A stretch of DNA of 21,403 nt from Stemphylium vesicarium (taxonomy: Eukaryota; Ascomycota; Dothideomycetes; Pleosporales; Pleosporaceae): contig QXCR01000295.1 of NCBI GenBank assembly GCA_004380135.1, positions 1 to 21,403 on the forward strand. Reading direction: 5' to 3'. The position numbers and the translations under genes were made by a program. Shown here in pieces: positions 1 to 9,611 of this stretch (its first letter is position 1; every line of letters starts with the position of its first letter). Under the pieces are notes generated by a model. It had not been told where the DNA came from, searched no databases, and saw only the letters and a program-made list of their open reading frames with translations.

Positions 1-214
1 TGTCTCAGTAATGTCAGTGAATGCACCAGACTCACACGAACACCCCGATCCTATCTTCCCCCATCATTCAGCAACACAATGGTATCACACGACACAAAAA
101 AATGCTCAATCCAGAGTTCACAGTTCGCGTTTCGCCCTCGGAGACCCTTCGAGTGTCCACAGCCAATCATGCGAAGACCAACCCCTGAACTCACTTTGCT
201 TACCCCAAAATTAG

Positions 215-729
215 GCATGGAGATCCGTACTTCAGTCACAGAGTACGTGCAAGAAAAAGTACGCGCCCTCCGCGTCCAAAACGCCGCTACAAACGGCTAC
301 CAAAACGCGTCCTGCATCCGCGCCAACACAATGAAATTCCTGCCCAACTTCTTCCAGAAGTCACAGCTCGCCAAGATCTTCCTCTGCTTTCCGGACCCGC
401 ATTTCAAGCAACGCAAACACAAAGCGCGCATCGTGTCTTACACGCTCAACTCGGAGTATGCATATGTACTCCGGCCGGGTGGTGTCGTGTACACGATTAC
501 CGATGTGCAGGATCTTCACGAGTGGATGAAGGATCACTTTGAGAAACATCCGAGTTTTGAGAGGGTGAACAGGAGGTTTGAGGAGGGGGAGGGGGAGGAC
601 GGTGAGGGTATGGATGAGTGCGTCAAGGCGATGAGGGTGGAGACTGAGGAGGGTAAGAAGGTGGAGAGGAACAAGGGTTTGAAGTTTGTGGCGTGCTTTA
701 GGAGGATCGAGGATCCGCCGTGGCCTTGA
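215..729 (+). CDS. TRM8: tRNA (guanine-N7-)-methyltransferase catalytic subunit, C-terminal 170 residues
   Basis: Trm8 methylates N7 of G46 in the variable loop of tRNAs with S-adenosylmethionine, as a complex with the WD40 protein Trm82. The frame shows the family core: GMEIRTSVTEYVQEKV, then RANTMKFLPNFF, then the hallmark FPDPHFKQRKHKARIV, then LRPGGVVYTITDV. An acidic insert (EEGEGEDGEG) precedes the end, and the stop is TGA at 727-729. The segment resumes after an apparent acceptor (TTAG at 211-214) with a CTCAC/CTTAC branch-like site just upstream. The missing part should hold the SAM-binding glycine-rich motif, which I could not find in bases 1-214. The first exon(s) are therefore outside the window, or bases 1-214 are mostly intron. 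The frame is open back to an ATG at 79, but those residues do not resemble the family. Confidence 0.88.
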
Positions 730-1385
730 TGGACGACTGCGGATGAGTGCGTTGTAGCTTCGATAGACGACGGGTGGTTGATAAGACGACGCAGAGTGCT
801 ATGCAGATGGCAGAATTCTTCGCTTGTATGCATGTGCCGTGGTTCGCGTGTGGTCGGGTATGTTGACCGTGATTCTTACGTATTCTCGGCACCTACATGA
901 CCTTGATCCTACCCGGAAGCGTGAACCTACTCTTCATATTCATAGATTCAACACAAGGTAAAGTCTACATTAATCAATTCGCAACAGTGCAGTATCACAG
1001 ACTACAAGATTATAACAAGTCGGTAAGCCGAAAGAATACTTGGCCAAGGTGTTAGAGCGCTTCATTCCAAACGACGGGAGACGACGCGCAAGACATAAAA
1101 GGACGCGTCAATGCAGAAAATAGTGGGGCTAGTTAACGAGGCTATTCCCAACGCCCCGTCGTTTGCTCTTCCTGTTGCCTTCGCAACCGCGCGACGACTC
1201 GCAACTCCGGTCGAAGTTTGAACTTTTCTAGCGGAGACAGTCCTTGAACCAATACTCTTTGATACTGAGATCTTTGCGTTCACATCCATAATGCTGAACC
1301 TCAATGCTGACTGCTAACATATGGTCCTCGATTACGTATGTTGCCCATATTGCCATCATGCAGAAAGCCTTGCTAATTGATGCAG
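730..1385. other. Intergenic stretch between TRM8 and the first F-box remnant
   Basis: I see no supported gene here. The final part (about 1290-1385) has branch-like GCTGAC and GCTAAC motifs and two possible acceptors, ending ATGCAG at 1363 and ATGCAG at 1385. It may be the decayed first intron of the downstream F-box copy. A first exon carrying the F-box start could not be recognised with any confidence. Confidence 0.5.
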
Positions 1386-2258
1386 ATACACGCTCGCAGT
1401 GATCTTAAAGCTCTCTGCTTAACATCGAAGAAATTGCACAAGATTGCTGTTCGTCGTCTCTATAAACGTATCGATGTGCACCTATGGAGTCAACCGAATA
1501 CCGAACGCCTCTTTAAATGCTTGAGCCAAGTACCACAATATCTACGGCTTACTAAACAAATTATTATTCAAGACGAATTCATCATGGAGCTGACTGTATC
1601 TGCTGATCCTGACCGCACACGTGTGCCTCAACCCTACCTATTGGACCAAGTACACCCAGACGACCCGCAAACCTTGGACTACAGGATGTTTTGGATCGAT
1701 TCTGGTGAGTTCATCGTTCACGATCCATCGGGAAATTTTTTGGAGATGTGGTGAAATTCTTGGTAATTAGCAATACTTTCATAAAACTTTTCTGTTCTAA
1801 TTGAAATCACCTAGAACTCTATTCGTCAATTAAAGGCGCTGCATTTGATACACGTTCGGTGCCCATGGATCTATCAGCTCGAGGGCATTGAATGCCACGT
1901 TTACGGTACACTTTACATGGAGAAGCTCGTGGCGCACATGCAGACTTCCGCCAACATGATGTTCCATGAACTATACAAAGATTCGGAGACGAAGCTTGAC
2001 GCCATCGTTGTTGGGCATTTGGGCCTCGTCGAACGGATGAGCATGGAAATTGACCATGAGATGTATACCGCGATGACTCTACCGCAATTCTGTTATGTCA
2101 AGGGTGAGTAACGGGACCTTCTAGGCCGGACAAAGATGTTCGCAGTTCCAGTTACGAGAACCATGCTATCATCCACGCACCCGTATACAAGCGTTCTGGA
2201 GACGGACTCGGGGACCAGCGGAAGAATGATGGAGCGGTGGGCTGGCTCAGCAGTCTAG
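1386..2258 (+). pseudogene. F-box protein remnant, copy A of a tandem pair
   Basis: The segment after the acceptor at 1384-1385 reads HARSDLKALCLTSKKLHKIAV, the second half of a fungal F-box motif, and runs to about 1704. A possible intron follows (GTGAGT at 1705, acceptor CCTAG at 1814, CTAAT branch site). After it, LYSSIKG and ALHLIHVRCPWIYQLEG lie in different frames, so a one-base indel near 1832-1845 is likely. The distal part (SETKLDAIVVGHLG, PQFCYVKG) aligns with copy B without gaps over long stretches. An in-frame TAA at 2109-2111 sits where copy B has Q in KGVQKDFLGRT. The frame then reopens as RDLLGRTKMFAVPVTRTML and ends at TAG 2256-2258. F-box proteins recruit substrates to SCF ubiquitin ligases through Skp1. 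This copy is probably not functional. It is also much shorter than copy B, lacking the leucine-rich middle. Confidence 0.7.
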
Positions 2259-2512
2259 CACCGAAAAGTCCTAACTTTCGAACACAATTTCATAGCATAT
2301 CTTGAACAAAGTCGGTGACGTGTTGGGATGTTTGCACATCGAAGAAATGCCTACGAGCATACCGCCTTCTAGGTTCGGAAGCGTTAGCCTTCAAGTGGGG
2401 CGGCTGCACGTACCCCACTATTGACAGAATGCATCGCGCTCGCCTCAAACCTCGCGACTCCTACGTCCTAAACTCCAGCCATACTCACAGATCGAAACCT
2501 CGTCGCGCAATC

Positions 2513-4184
2513 ATGTCGTTGATGCTACTGTCAACAGAATTGCAGATAGAGGTGTTCAAGAACTTGCGTAATTTGTAGGGCAAACGAAGAAAAACCCGGA
2601 TTCCAGCAGATCACAGCGCGAGCTGACCTCAAGGCGCTTTGCTTAACGTCTTGGGCGCTCCACGGGCTTGCAATCTCTCTATTATACCAGCGTATCAATG
2701 TTCGGTTATGGAGCTCAGCTGCAGTAACACAGCTGCAGTCCTGCCACGCCCTCTATCAAATCTTGCAGATCATGCCTTATCATCATTCAAAACGCTTCTG
2801 GCATGCAGCTCCGATACCTGCTCTATTAACGCGTGCTCATTCTGTTCTAGCTACCTATCGCGCCGACCATCGACACCCGCAGTCAATGCGTACCTTCAAA
2901 AATGCCAATCAAAGATCCAAGACCTGCAAATCAGCTGCTTTTCCAACTTTGACTACCCCCATGAGCTGCCACAGGTCTTTCGCGGCCCCCTGCAAAGCCT
3001 TGATCTCTTTGTCACCGATGTTGCAGATATGGTTTTCTTCTTCTTGAATATCAGACTTGTAGGCAGCAGCTTGAAGCGGCTATCACTGACGTTCGACAAT
3101 GGCACACGCGCCCTTGATCATTCGGACGCATGGGCCATGGGCGAACCCGAAGATTTCACAAAATATACCCCTCATCTCACTGAACTCAGGCTGGCCAACT
3201 TCACGTTGGATGGAATTCCTCAGGCGCTCCGCAGAGTCATTAGGTTTAACGCCTTGATTAGGCTCGAGCTTCTGTCAGCCTCTAGCGACATGACAAACTT
3301 CTTTATGGAGTTTGCCGAAACGGTTCATGGCCAGGATCTGATATTGAAACACTTGGCCGTAGACTTTCCCACGGACATCGACGACCAAAGGTCGGAGGTA
3401 GAGAAATGCCTTCGTCAGGTCCTCGGGAGAAGCCATCTAGAGAGCTTTCACATTCATTTGCATGAGGGCCTGACCTTCCTGATGCCGATAATGAAAGACG
3501 TCTTGTTGACACAACCTCATCTACGAAGCCTAAGTTGAGAGTCCGACAACAATGAGATTCTAGGCTGGGCAACGATCGACGACGTTTCAGATTTTGGGTT
3601 TGTCGATTTAGAGCAATTCGCGTATGATATCAACGAGGATACAGTAGTGCAACCTACAGCAAGTAACCCTGACCAGCCTGACTATTTCTCACTAGTAGTT
3701 AGTGCCGTCGAACATAGTCTAGTCAATTCTGGGCACTAAGAGAAGCTGACGAATAGTTAGAGCTGCGTGAGAAGATTTACTCGACTACATTTACTTCACC
3801 TCCTGCGTGAATTGGATCGATCGCTTGGGAACCTCAGAGCAGGACGGTGCCTGGGATACACAGATTATGCACTATCAGATCCAAAAGTTCGCCAACTAAC
3901 TCTTCACGGACGTGTACGAAACAGGACAGTCCAAACTGGACGCACTTGTTCTTGGACACGTTGCGCACTTTGACAGCAATGATCCACAAGGCGAACTACC
4001 AGTCCCGCAACACTGCTTCGTGAAGGGAGTACAGAAGGATTTTCTGGGTCGTACTGTCGTCGTCCCTGTGCCCGTTACCCGGATGATGTTGCGTGAAAGC
4101 CATCCTTGTACGGATATACTCGATGTCGACTTCCCGATGAACGAAATTTGTGGATTCGAGGGGTGGGCGAGTCGATCTATGTAG
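2513..4184 (+). pseudogene. F-box/LRR-like protein remnant, copy B of a tandem pair
   Basis: ATG at 2513 opens MSLMLLSTELQIEVFKNLRN, a typical fungal F-box start, cut by TAG at 2576-2578. Homology resumes at 2610 as ARADLKALCLTSWALHGLAI. No canonical donor joins the two in phase, and a 35-nt intron would be too short. The frame then shifts somewhere in 2720-2890. From about 2890 the second frame gives a long leucine-rich region (QSLDLFVTDVADMVFFFLN, LKRLSLTFDNG, LTELRLANFTLDGIP) ending at TGA 3536-3538. That same frame stays open for 66 more codons to TAA 3737-3739. A possible intron follows (donor near 3696-3699, GCTGAC branch, acceptor at 3755 or 3760). The distal part (FAN-stop-LFTDVYETGQSKLDALVLGH) has TAA at 3897-3899, then runs to TAG 4182-4184 with PQHCFVKG and DFLGRTVVVPVPVTR as in copy A. 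A mis-modelled gene with extra introns is a less likely alternative. Confidence 0.72.
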
Positions 4185-4357
4185 CGATGATTCTTTTCTC
4201 AAAGTCTAGAAATTTGGAATGCAAGGGCATCTTCTACTATCAGTCCGTCTACAAAATGCGGATTCTATTACTGTGCGCGCAAGGTCTATCGCAGCCACCA
4301 ACTACAACATACGCTAAGCATGGCGAAATACACCACATGCAAGAACTATATCTCACA

Positions 4358-5758
4358 CTACAACTTCGGGAATCTCACTCGAAGGAACTGGTTCGGCCAC
4401 GCAACGTCAAGTCCCAGTTGCCACGCAACGCGAAGCACCCACTCAGGCTCCCTCATAAACTGTCTCGCGACGAGCACAACATCAGCCAAAGGCTCCTTGC
4501 CCTCGGTGACCTTGACCGCAGCTTGCGCTTCCTTTGCGAGTTCAGCATCGCCAATCTTGGAAATGGCAGCACCGCCCTCTTCAACGATATCTCTAGCCTG
4601 TTCAGCTTCAGTGATGAGACCTACAGCGCCGATAAACATGTTGAGGTTTTCCTGTTTCAGCGCACTGCGGATCTGGGCCGCGATCTTGATCTGGTAGTCT
4701 TTGGAGTCGAACATGTTGATTCGCTGGTCGGGATGGTTGCCTCCGCTGCTTACATCCAGTAGGTCGACACCAAGGCCCGGAAGCAGCTTCGCGAGACGAA
4801 TCGAGCTTTCGACATCCCAGCTACCAAACTTCTTTCCTTGCTCCGTCTCTTCCATCCAGTCGGTGGAGCTAATGCGGAGGTACAAGGGCATAGTATCGGG
4901 CACGACAGCGCGGATAGCCTTGATGATTTCGACAAGAAGACGAGTACGGTTCTCAAACGACCCGCCGTATTTATCCGTTCGCTGGTTCGTGATCGGGGAC
5001 AGGAACTGATGAACGAGATAACCGTGTGCGCCGTGAATCTCAATCACATCAACACCGGCCTTCACAGCTCTCTGCGCCGCATCCGCCCAATCCTGGACCA
5101 ACTCCCCAATCTCCTTTTCGCTGAGGGCTCGGGGCGCCCAGTACCCGCTACTCTCGTCGTCCGCTGGCTTCTCATCCCAGACCCATTCCTGGCCGCCCAT
5201 GGGTCCGACGACGTTGGTCGGCCACCCAGCAGCATCTACATCGGCCTTTACGCTGACCTTGCGCTTTCCACCCTGCGTCTTCTGCGCACCGGCTACCCAG
5301 GGCGCGCAAGTGCTCGCCTTCCTGCCCGCGTGCGCGAGTTGAATACCGCTCTGCGCCCCCTGGCTCTTGATAAAGTCCGACACCCGCCGCAACGCAGGGA
5401 TCTGCGAATCGCTCCAGATACCAGGGCAGTTTGGCGAGATGCGCCCGTTGGCTTGGACGCCGGTTGCTTCGATGAAAACTAGCCCCGCGCCTTTGAGGGC
5501 GTAGTGCCCGAGCGTCGCGATGTGGTAGTCGGTCAGGGCGCCGGTGGAGGGGCCTTCGGATGCGGTGCTGTACTGGCACATGGGGGCTACGAGAATCCGG
5601 TTTCGGAGCGTGGTCCCGCGGATGGTGAGGGGGGTGAAGAGGGTTGGTGTTGGGCCATTTTGTTTGGTACCTGGGGGGAGAGAACCAGGGGTTGTGATGT
5701 GTTGGGGTGTGAAATAGGGTAGGCCTGGGACGCCTTGGTTGTAGTCCTGGGGTGCCAT
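4358..5758 (-). CDS. NADH:flavin oxidoreductase, old yellow enzyme family (class III, YqjM-like)
   Basis: This is an intact, intron-free 466-residue FMN enzyme. The family uses NAD(P)H to reduce activated C=C bonds of enones, and the physiological substrate is usually unknown. MCQYST at 60-65 carries Cys61 and Tyr63 of the YqjM-type subgroup. HAGRKAS at 143-149 is also typical of that subgroup. IHGAHGYLVHQFLSP at 241-255 supplies the substrate-binding His242/His245 pair and Tyr247, followed by NQRTDKYGGSFENR. The C-terminal ARQFMREPEW matches the flavin phosphate-binding end. The length exceeds bacterial YqjM (about 340) because of an N-terminal extension of about 40 residues and an insert around 160-205. 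The first ATG fits the start and there is no signal peptide. It is divergent from the CsbD-like gene across about 725 bp. It could serve xenobiotic or stress detoxification, but the sequence does not say so. Confidence 0.93.
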   Translation of the reverse strand: MAPQDYNQGVPGLPYFTPQHITTPGSLPPGTKQNGPTPTLFTPLTIRGTTLRNRILVAPMCQYSTASEGPSTGALTDYHIATLGHYALKGAGLVFIEATGVQANGRISPNCPGIWSDSQIPALRRVSDFIKSQGAQSGIQLAHAGRKASTCAPWVAGAQKTQGGKRKVSVKADVDAAGWPTNVVGPMGGQEWVWDEKPADDESSGYWAPRALSEKEIGELVQDWADAAQRAVKAGVDVIEIHGAHGYLVHQFLSPITNQRTDKYGGSFENRTRLLVEIIKAIRAVVPDTMPLYLRISSTDWMEETEQGKKFGSWDVESSIRLAKLLPGLGVDLLDVSSGGNHPDQRINMFDSKDYQIKIAAQIRSALKQENLNMFIGAVGLITEAEQARDIVEEGGAAISKIGDAELAKEAQAAVKVTEGKEPLADVVLVARQFMREPEWVLRVAWQLGLDVAWPNQFLRVRFPKL

Positions 5759-6483
5759 AGTTGGTAGTTTGTGATGTTTCCAGTCTAGTAGTGAGAGTGA
5801 AATTGAAGAATACCCCTGGAGATGTTCAAATCGATTCTAATTTGACTTTTCGGGAAGAGGTGAGTTTTAAAGCCGAGGGATTTCGATTTTCTCAGTCGCA
5901 CGAGAGGTTATGAAGCATTACGCGATATAGTAGGCTATATGTTTGATTTGTAAGTACCTTGCCGTGTGCAATTAGTTGCCGAGGTACATTCCCACCTTCC
6001 TGGAGCACAAAGAACCAACTACTACCTAAGCGCCCTTCGCCATGTCGTGAATGATAAAGTATGCTTTCCTTGTACTTCTCACAACTGCGAATGCACTCAT
6101 GCCTGTTCCCCACCCCATGATTCCTGCAGAAGACTACAGCAAGTATTGTTAAAAGGGGCACCAGAGACCCTGGCGTAAGGCTAACAAACAACATCTCGAA
6201 GGCGTGCGATGACGGCAGTGACGATGTTTGGTGTTGACCTGAAACCATGACCGTAGCAGAGAAAAGGATCAATGCTTACGCTTACGCTTAGGCGTGACAG
6301 CGCGTTGCCAGTGACATGTGGATGAACCCGTGATGTAGTCTCGATGACGTCAACCGTTCGCCGTCGCATATAGTCTCTGGCATCGCCAGCAGCAGAAACA
6401 CCAGCAATCGTCTACATCTTTTTCTGCTATCATAAACGCATATTCAAATACTCAAGACGCAAATCCCGTAAACACACTACATC
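5759..6483. other. Divergent intergenic region (OYE / CsbD-like promoters)
   Basis: I see no supported coding sequence in this 725-bp stretch. It must hold the promoters of the old yellow enzyme gene (leftward) and the CsbD-like gene (rightward). Visible elements are a perfect TGACGTCA palindrome at 6345-6352 and a short direct repeat, GCTTAC three times (last copy altered), at 6274-6291. Confidence 0.6.
6345..6352. promoter_or_regulatory. ATF/CREB-type palindrome TGACGTCA
   Basis: A perfect 8-bp cAMP-response-element palindrome lies 131 bp upstream of the ATG of the CsbD-like gene at 6484 and about 590 bp from the divergent OYE start. In ascomycetes this site is bound by Atf1/AtfA-type bZIP factors acting downstream of the stress MAP kinase. 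Its placement before a presumed stress protein gene fits that role. An 8-mer can also occur by chance. Confidence 0.5.
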
Positions 6484-6823
6484 ATGTCTGCCGCACCAAA
6501 CCAGCCCGGTCTCGTCGCCAGCCACGCCCAGTACGTCAAGGGCGCTGCTGAGGTAAGTCTCAACCCTCTTGCTTTTCATTCTTGGGTGCTTTCAGACACG
6601 ATACTAATAGTCCTTGTAGGAGACGATCGGAAACGTAACAGGCAGCGAGCCATGGAAGTCATCAGGTACCTCGGACAAGGAGCAGGCTGTGGATGCTATG
6701 AAGGCGGCATCAGCGAACCGCGACCCCAACCAGCAAGGAATGGGAGGACTTGAGGAGAAGGCAGGCAACTTGGTCGGATGTGAGGGTATGCAGAAGGAGG
6801 GTGCGGAGAGCAAGGAGCAATAA
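6484..6823 (+). CDS. CsbD-like small stress protein (fungal mismatched base pair/cruciform DNA recognition protein type)
   Basis: Two exons, 6484-6552 and 6620-6823, give a 90-residue protein. The intron (6553-6619) has GTAAGT, a CTAAT branch site and TGTAG. Both exon lengths are multiples of three. The product starts MSAAPNQPGLVASHAQYVKG and continues ETIGNVTGSEPWKSSGT. It ends with EKAGNLVGCEGMQKEGAE, and the hydrophilic, Gly/Glu/Lys-rich pattern is that of fungal CsbD-family proteins. Relatives are described as stress-induced. One fungal member was named for binding mismatched or cruciform DNA, and the biochemical role is poorly defined. There is no signal peptide or membrane segment. The antisense frame at 6604-6813 is a shadow. 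Confidence 0.85.
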
Positions 6824-7100
6824 GCGGACTTTCGTAATGAAATCAGGCCTTGTATAATGTAAAATGAAGAAGTTTAATGCCACCACAATGATAGATGCGT
6901 CCTACTGTACATCTACGTATTCATGGTGCAAACGTTTCCAAGACACAAGAGCGACGAGAGCCGTTCGGTCTACAAAAGGTAAGACGGGCTGAGGCAAGAA
7001 TTCGGATGGGGAAGCACGGTCCGCTCGTGAGACTACCTTCGCGACATGTTCAACGCGACAAGCACCGACTGCAACCCGCGCCGATTGCAACACACTCAAG

Positions 7101-8139
7101 ATGCCGCCCCCAACCCGCGCGCGTTCCATTAAACGAGACGAATTCGGCGAGGCATTCAAGAAACTCAAGACAGCCGCCTACCAGGACAGCCTGCGGCCTG
7201 CTACCGTCTCATCGTCGCACTACATTCGCTCTATATCATGGAACGCTTCGGGCACCTTCATCGCGACGGGATCGGCCGATAAAACACTGCGCATCTGGAA
7301 CCCCGAGAAGACAAATGTTAAGAACTCTACCGAACTGCGCACGCCCAACGTGCCACCATTAACCAACCTCGAGCGCGTCTCTTTCCACCCAATCAATGAG
7401 AATGAGCTTGCAAGCTGCGGTACCGATGGCATGGTCAGGTTCTGGGACATACGCTCAAAGGCTAGTGTGGGCGAAGTCAAGGTCGGCGAGCAGCCATTCA
7501 CCCTGGCATGGACTCCGAACGGCAACGAGATAGTCGCAGGAAGAAAGGTAGTAGTCTTGCGAGGACAAGACTGTACGACATGCTGATATTTTGCAGGACA
7601 ATCTACTAGTGACTATCGACCGAGCAGCCCTCAGCATTGTCTCCGAACACCGCCAACCCCTCCAGACCAACCAATGCGTCTTCGACTGGTCTGGCAACCA
7701 CCTCTACTCGACAGCCGGTGACGGCAGCGTCCGACTTCTGCGATATCCGTCCTTCGAAAACGCCCTCACGCTGAATGCTCACACCTCTGCCTGCTACGCC
7801 GTTTCCATGTCACCTAGCGGCGAATACCTGGCAGCTGGTGGTGGAGATGCTCTGGTTTCACTCTGGGACACACAAGAATGGATATGCGTCCGGACGTTGG
7901 AGCTGACTGGGGGTCTCGTCAAGAGCGTCGACTTCTCATTTGACGGTAGCTACATTACTGCTGGCTCTGATGACAAGGAAGAGAAGAAGATTCGCATCGC
8001 ACACGTCGAGACTGGCGACATTGTCCACACTATCGATGTCCCCACGCCCGCTGCCCACGTCGCATGGCACCCGTGCCGCTACATCTTGGCCTACTCGGCC
8101 GACAACCAGGGGTTGAAGATTGTTGGAGCTATCAGCTGA
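7101..8139 (+). CDS. TEX1: THO complex subunit Tex1/THOC3 (WD40 protein)
   Basis: Two exons, 7101-7547 and 7597-8139, join in frame to 329 residues. The 49-nt intron runs from GTAGTA to TTGCAG with a GCTGAT branch site. The protein is built of WD40 repeats: HYIRSISWNASGTFIATGSA with DKTLRIWN, ASCGTDGMVRFWDIRS, YSTAGDGSVRLLRYPSFENA, YLAAGGGDALVSLWDTQEW and ITAGSDDKEEKKIRIAHVET, ending with WHPCRYILAYSADN. The N-terminus has the family's RSIKRDEFGEAFKKLK-type lead-in. Tex1/THOC3 is part of THO/TREX, which couples nuclear transcription to mRNP packaging and export. Length and repeat spacing match THOC3 orthologues. Another nuclear WD40 protein is the main alternative, but the first repeat block is characteristic. 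Confidence 0.86.
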
Positions 8140-8397
8140 GCTGAAATGGGGCAAGAGAGTTAAAAGGAAGAGACAGTCTACCACGTCTAAAAGCGCAATT
8201 GATACCCACATTTCTCGTTTCCCACGCGTCGCGTCCTGCCCTTTTTCCCTACCGCGGCCCCATCCCGTCTGTGACGCAATCATGTCGCCCCAGTTCGGCA
8301 TAGCAGAGCCCCGACTTTGACCTTATACCCGTCGAAGCCTCTGTTTTCGAAAAGTTCAAATCTCTTCGCACAATATACCCGCTCCAATCTTGTAACC

Positions 8398-9460
8398 ATG
8401 GACGTAACAGCACCTATACAGCCCAACAACCTTTTCTCAGCCAAGGGACTAGTAGTTGTCATTACCGGCGGCGGCAGCGGTACGTACCTCGAGCTCCAAG
8501 CTACCCCACCATGCCCCGCGCCCTGGCGTTGAGAAGCGCGACAGTCGTGTACGTCCTAGCAAAACGCTCATCGCCACAGGCCTCGGACTCGCTATCGCAT
8601 CCACGCTCTACCAGAATGGCGCTGAGAAGGTCTACATTCTCGGTCGTCGACAGGAAGTCCTCCGCAATGCCATCAACAAGCTCGAATCCGACGTGCCAAA
8701 CAAGCCTCAAAGCACCTCCATCCTCAAAGACATTGTGTGCGACGTAACCGACCTCAAATCCGTAAAAGCAGCCGCCGACTTCATAAAGCAAGACGTCGGC
8801 TACGTGGACGTCTTGATCAACAACGCCGGCGTCATCGGTCCAAAGAACGGACAAGACATCTACAAAGCAGAGTCAATCCAACAGCTAGCAGACACAATGG
8901 TATCAGGCTGGGACGGCTGGGCCAGCGCCATGGCCATCAACACGCAATCCGTGATTGGAGTTTCCGCCACCTTCCTGCCCCTCCTCGAAGCAGCGAACAC
9001 GCGACGCGGCTGGACGCCCGGCAAAGTCACCGGCACAGGCAACCCGCGCGGCCGCGACACGTCGAAACTATCCCAAAACAACATCGACGCCGACGACGAC
9101 CGCATGGCTCACATCATCACCGTTGCATCCGTCGCCTCGTACATGCGCTGGGTCTCCGCCGGTCTCGCTTACAACGCCAGCAAATCCGCTGCCGCACACC
9201 TCGGCAAGATGATGAGCACCTTTTTGTCGGAATGGGGTGTCAGAAGTAACATTGTGTGTCCTGGTCCTTATCCCAGTGAAATGACAGTGGGAATTAATCC
9301 TGTATATGGCACCAACCAGATCCCGCAGGGTAGGATGGGTGGGCTGAATGATATCGCGGGACTGACTTTGTTCTTGGTGGGTAAAGGGGGTGCGTATGTT
9401 AATGGGACTGCGCAGCTGACTGATGGGGGGCGGGTGAGCGTTTTTCCCGCTGTGTACTAG
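8398..9460 (+). CDS. Short-chain dehydrogenase/reductase (classical SDR)
   Basis: Two exons, 8398-8479 and 8580-9460, give 320 residues. The 100-nt intron (GTACGT...CACAG) interrupts the coenzyme loop in phase 1. Splicing restores TGGGSGLG at 23-30, the classical dinucleotide-binding TGxxxGxG motif. Other landmarks are LGRR at 48-51 (the basic residues suggest NADP(H)), CDVTD at 81-85, NNAG at 108-111, a candidate catalytic Ser at 211, and YNASK with Tyr225 and Lys229. There is an insert of about 35 residues before the Ser strand (around 170-205). The substrate cannot be read from the sequence. Relatives are common among fungal general and secondary-metabolism oxidoreductases, but no biosynthetic core gene is nearby. 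The initiator ATG has ACC just upstream, a good context. Confidence 0.9.
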
Positions 9461-9611
9461 ACAAGATAGACATTCATCTTTACATCATCTCTATATGGGG
9501 CACATGTACCACGGTTTATACCATCCATCTACGCCCACTTTTCTGTTTTCCTCTATCCCCAGATGTGCATGTATGCCCCCACCTACAAAAGAAGTGAAGT
9601 CCCTTTTCTCG

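Noticed and set aside
79..214. In-frame ATG at 79 as the TRM8 start
   Set aside because: Residues encoded before 215 do not resemble the family, the SAM-binding motif is missing, and a clear acceptor TTAG precedes GMEIR. A true start here would give a methyltransferase without its cofactor loop.
4106..4762. 218-codon plus-strand ORF
   Set aside because: It mostly runs antisense to the well-supported old yellow enzyme gene and has no domain; it is a shadow frame.
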